This document shows positions 6,296 through 8,161 of a DNA stretch of 8,161 nt, piece after piece. A program made the position numbers and the translations under genes. How positions within the stretch are numbered: position 1 is the stretch's first letter; every line of letters begins with the position of its first letter. The DNA is from Bacillota bacterium. GTDB taxonomy: Bacteria > Bacillota > Clostridia > Christensenellales > Aristaeellaceae. The DNA is taken from the NCBI GenBank assembly GCA_019137115.1, contig JAGVSV010000237.1:1-8161 (forward strand). The letters run 5' to 3'. The notes below the pieces were generated by a model. The model made no database searches. It had not been told where the DNA came from and saw only the letters and a list, made by a program, of their open reading frames with translations.

Positions 6296-6602
6296 TCAGG
6301 GCAAGGATTTGGTGGCGATCAGGCGCACACCTGTCCCCGCCACATTGTCAAGAAGCACCTGGCCGGACGGGGATGGGCTGCTCGGTTTTCAGGCTGATGG
6401 GGGTGGGGCTGTCCTTGACAGCCGCCACTGCCGTGACCATCCGCAGGGGCGCGATGCTCTCCTGGCGGGCGTATACATCGCCCCGCTTGCACGTGTTGCC
6501 CTCCACGCGCAGCACCTTGCCGTCCTCAATGGTAACGGTCATCCGGCACCCCACGGGACAGCTGATGCAGGTAAGTACCTGTTGGGTCTGGTTGGTGTCC
6601 AT
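6296..6602 (-). pseudogene. DUF1667 cysteine-motif protein, frame-disrupted near the C-terminus
   Basis: The intact frame starts at ATG 6602-6600, directly after the pepV stop (TGAATG), and runs 84 codons to a stop at 6350-6348. The N-terminus carries the DUF1667 pattern: Cys12, Cys15, Cys19 (TCISCPVGC) and Cys38 in GNTCKRGDVYA, likely metal or Fe-S ligands. After KTEQPIPV (72-79) the frame runs into an unrelated RPGAS and stops. In the frame shifted by one base, the sequence continues as SGQVLLDNVAGTGVRLIATK and ends at TGA 6298-6296; this is the recalled conserved C-terminus of the family. A segment of roughly 20 residues that usually lies between PIPK and the GDV/GTG part also seems missing. 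This suggests an internal deletion that shifted the frame, though a sequencing error or a functional short form cannot be excluded. Family members usually sit beside a glpA-like dehydrogenase and a flavin oxidoreductase; neither is here. Confidence 0.7.
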
Positions 6603-7976
6603 TCAGTCCTCTTTCGCTGCCAGTTTGACGATGGCGCGGGCAAAGATGCGCATGCTTTTGTACAGGCTCTCCAGCGAGGCATACTCATCCGCTTGGTGGG
6701 CGATGTCCTTTTCGCCGGGGAACAGCGCGCCGAACGCCACGCCTTCGCTGAGCGCGCGGGCATAGGTACCCCCGCCGATGGCGATCGCTTTGCGCTCCAG
6801 CCCGGTCACCTCATGGTAGGCATCCAGCAGTGCCTGCACCAGCGAGCTGTCCTCCGGGACAAAGTGCGGCCCTTTGCTGTCCTGCCCGGTGACGACAAAT
6901 CCCGGCAGATGCTGCCTTGCCAGGGTGGGCAGCAGGGTGGGGTTGGCCAGCAGCGGGTAGCGGATGTCGAGCGTGGCCACGATGTCGTCGCCCTCATACT
7001 GTATGATACCCAGGTTGCAGGTGAGTTTCCCGGACGCGCCATCCTCTACGGCGATGCCCAGATGCTCGCCGTGGTATTCGGTGCCGATGGCGTCGGCCAG
7101 CTGTTTCCACGCGCCCGTTGCCCCCAAGTCGCGCAGGATGATCAGCATCTGCCCGATCGCGTTGCGCGCAAGATGGGGGAATGCGGCGTGCCCGTTGATG
7201 CCGGTGGTCTGCAGATGCACTTGCCCGTTTTCCGCATGCGCTGTTGCAGGCCATCCATAGGATGCCGCGATCGCCAGTGCGCGCTGCGCCAGCGCTTCAT
7301 CGCCCTCCACCCCCGCCTGCGCCATACCCGGCACCACGTTGCGGCGCTCCCCGGTCACAAACCGGAGCACCCGCAAACCCTCGTTGTCCGGCTTGCCTTT
7401 GAGGGTCAGCACATACAAGCCCTTTTCGATGTTGATGACAGGGTACGTCGCGTCCGGGCTGAACCCACTGCGCGGCATGACGGTTACCTTTTGATAGTGG
7501 GCGATGTCCTTCATGCCGCTTTCCTCGTCACACCCCAGGATCAGCCGCACCTTGCGCTTCAGCGGGATTCCGGCTTGTTTGACGGCCGCCATCGCGTACA
7601 GCGCCGCCACCGCGGGGCCCTTGTCATCGCTGGCGCCGCGCGCGTAGATTTTGCCATCCCGGACTGCGCCGCCGAACGGGTCCACCGTCCAGCCGTCGCC
7701 CACCGGCACCACGTCCAGATGCGCAAGGATCGCCAGTGCGTCCTCGTCGTTGCCTTCGCCAAACTCCGCGTGGCCGATATATCCACCAAAATCGGCCGTG
7801 TCAAAGTCCAGCGCCGCGCAGTCAGAAAGGGCACGGTCCAACATTACGCGCAGGTCCTTGCCAAACGGCGCGCCCGGCTCCGCCTTGCCCAGCACGCTGG
7901 GGATTTTGACCCACGCTTTGAGTGTTTCCACCAGCCGTGGCTCCATGTTGGATAGAATCTGATCCAGATTGCTCAT
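6603..7976 (-). CDS. pepV: PepV-type M20 family dipeptidase (Sapep)
   Basis: This is a cytoplasmic di-zinc aminopeptidase of the M20 family that hydrolyses dipeptides, completing the breakdown of imported peptides. At 457 residues it has about the length of lactobacillus PepV (about 470). The catalytic set is complete: His86 and Asp88 in HLDVVPVGDGW (86-96), bridging Asp118 in GASDDKGP (114-121), general base Glu151 and ligand Glu152 in GCDEESGMKD (148-157), Asp175 in GFSPDATYP (171-179) and His427 in AHQADEY (426-432). His263 in NGHAAFPH (261-268), from the lid domain, is the likely substrate or transition-state residue. The start is set by AAAGGGAG (complement of 7983-7990), six bases upstream, which overlaps the stop of the preceding PatB-like gene. 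The downstream DUF1667 ATG abuts its stop codon. Together with a PLP beta-lyase it suggests amino acid salvage. Confidence 0.93.
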   Translation of the reverse strand: MSNLDQILSNMEPRLVETLKAWVKIPSVLGKAEPGAPFGKDLRVMLDRALSDCAALDFDTADFGGYIGHAEFGEGNDEDALAILAHLDVVPVGDGWTVDPFGGAVRDGKIYARGASDDKGPAVAALYAMAAVKQAGIPLKRKVRLILGCDEESGMKDIAHYQKVTVMPRSGFSPDATYPVINIEKGLYVLTLKGKPDNEGLRVLRFVTGERRNVVPGMAQAGVEGDEALAQRALAIAASYGWPATAHAENGQVHLQTTGINGHAAFPHLARNAIGQMLIILRDLGATGAWKQLADAIGTEYHGEHLGIAVEDGASGKLTCNLGIIQYEGDDIVATLDIRYPLLANPTLLPTLARQHLPGFVVTGQDSKGPHFVPEDSSLVQALLDAYHEVTGLERKAIAIGGGTYARALSEGVAFGALFPGEKDIAHQADEYASLESLYKSMRIFARAIVKLAAKED

Positions 7977-7988
7977 TGCTTTCTCCCT

Positions 7989-8161
7989 TTACGATATGCT
8001 GGAAACAGCGGCAGCCAGGCGATGCAGCCCTTCCGTCAGCTGTGGACGCGGGCAGCCGAAGTTCACCCGCAAGAACCCTTTGCCTGATTCTCGCCCAAAG
8101 CCAGAGCCATCGCTGGGCACAACGCCCTGGTCAAAACAATGCTTCATCAGCACGGTATTGT
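7989..8161 (-). CDS. PatB/MalY-type PLP aminotransferase or cystathionine beta-lyase, C-terminal fragment
   Basis: Only the last 56 codons are inside the window; the 5' part lies beyond the right edge. Reading on the complement from 8159 to the TAA at 7991-7989, the fragment shows GSGFGRESGKGFLRVNFGCPR followed by a short amphipathic helix TEGLHRLAAAV (positions written in part: the Gly-Phe-x-Arg-x-Asn-x-x-Cys-Pro-Arg core is at fragment residues 28-38). This matches the C-terminal end of fold-type I PLP enzymes of the MalY/PatB branch, where the first Arg of this motif holds the substrate carboxylate. PatB cleaves the C-S bond of cystathionine or cysteine to give homocysteine or sulfide, pyruvate and ammonia. 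It is the most upstream gene visible of the minus-strand operon, 12 bases before pepV. Beta-lyase versus aminotransferase activity cannot be decided from the tail; no symbol is given because the gene is partial. Confidence 0.8.
   Translation of the reverse strand, partial: NTVLMKHCFDQGVVPSDGSGFGRESGKGFLRVNFGCPRPQLTEGLHRLAAAVSSIS

Noticed and set aside
6316..6351. TTGACA on the minus strand (complement of 6346-6351) as a promoter for manA
   Set aside because: No -10 like sequence lies 16-18 bases downstream; it falls in the coding part of the DUF1667 gene and is probably chance.
6282..7955. 557-codon open frame on the plus strand opposite pepV and the DUF1667 gene
   Set aside because: It is antisense to a dipeptidase with all catalytic residues; the translation is low-complexity shadow sequence rich in Arg, His and Ala.

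Overview
The window looks like chromosomal DNA of a high-GC member of the Bacillota, probably a Clostridia lineage. This is inferred from gene content and signals: strong AGGAGG-type ribosome binding sites, SigA-type promoters, a YdiF-type ABC-F protein, a short type I mannose-6-phosphate isomerase and a PepV-type dipeptidase. The base composition is clearly GC-rich, so most long overlapping open frames on the opposite strands are shadows. No mobile element, CRISPR array, tRNA or rRNA was seen.

Plus strand, left to right: a promoter and secG (SecYEG translocon subunit); a Rho-independent terminator; an ABC-F ATPase of the YdiF type; a second strong promoter; a 25-codon Met-rich leader ORF ending in a Cys-Cys pair; a strong Rho-independent terminator; then the methionine importer operon metN-metI-metQ (ATPase, permease, substrate-binding protein). 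A GC-rich hairpin closes the operon and separates it from a convergent minus-strand operon.

Minus strand, in transcription order from the right edge: the C-terminal end of a PatB/MalY-type PLP enzyme (probably a cystathionine beta-lyase), a PepV-type M20 dipeptidase, a frame-disrupted DUF1667 cysteine-motif protein and manA (type I mannose-6-phosphate isomerase). Spacings are 0 to 12 bases, so they look co-transcribed from a promoter outside the window.

The most interesting part is positions 2459-2681. A consensus promoter drives a very short ORF with six Met codons in 25, three of them consecutive, and two adjacent Cys codons. It is followed directly by a terminator placed just before the metN ribosome binding site. 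This is the layout of a ribosome-mediated transcription attenuator that senses Met (and perhaps Cys) supply, controlling a methionine importer where Bacillota usually use a SAM riboswitch or T-box. A candidate antiterminator covers the leader stop codon and the left arm of the terminator. Two further oddities are a MetQ with no lipobox cysteine and a DUF1667 gene whose conserved C-terminus lies in another frame.
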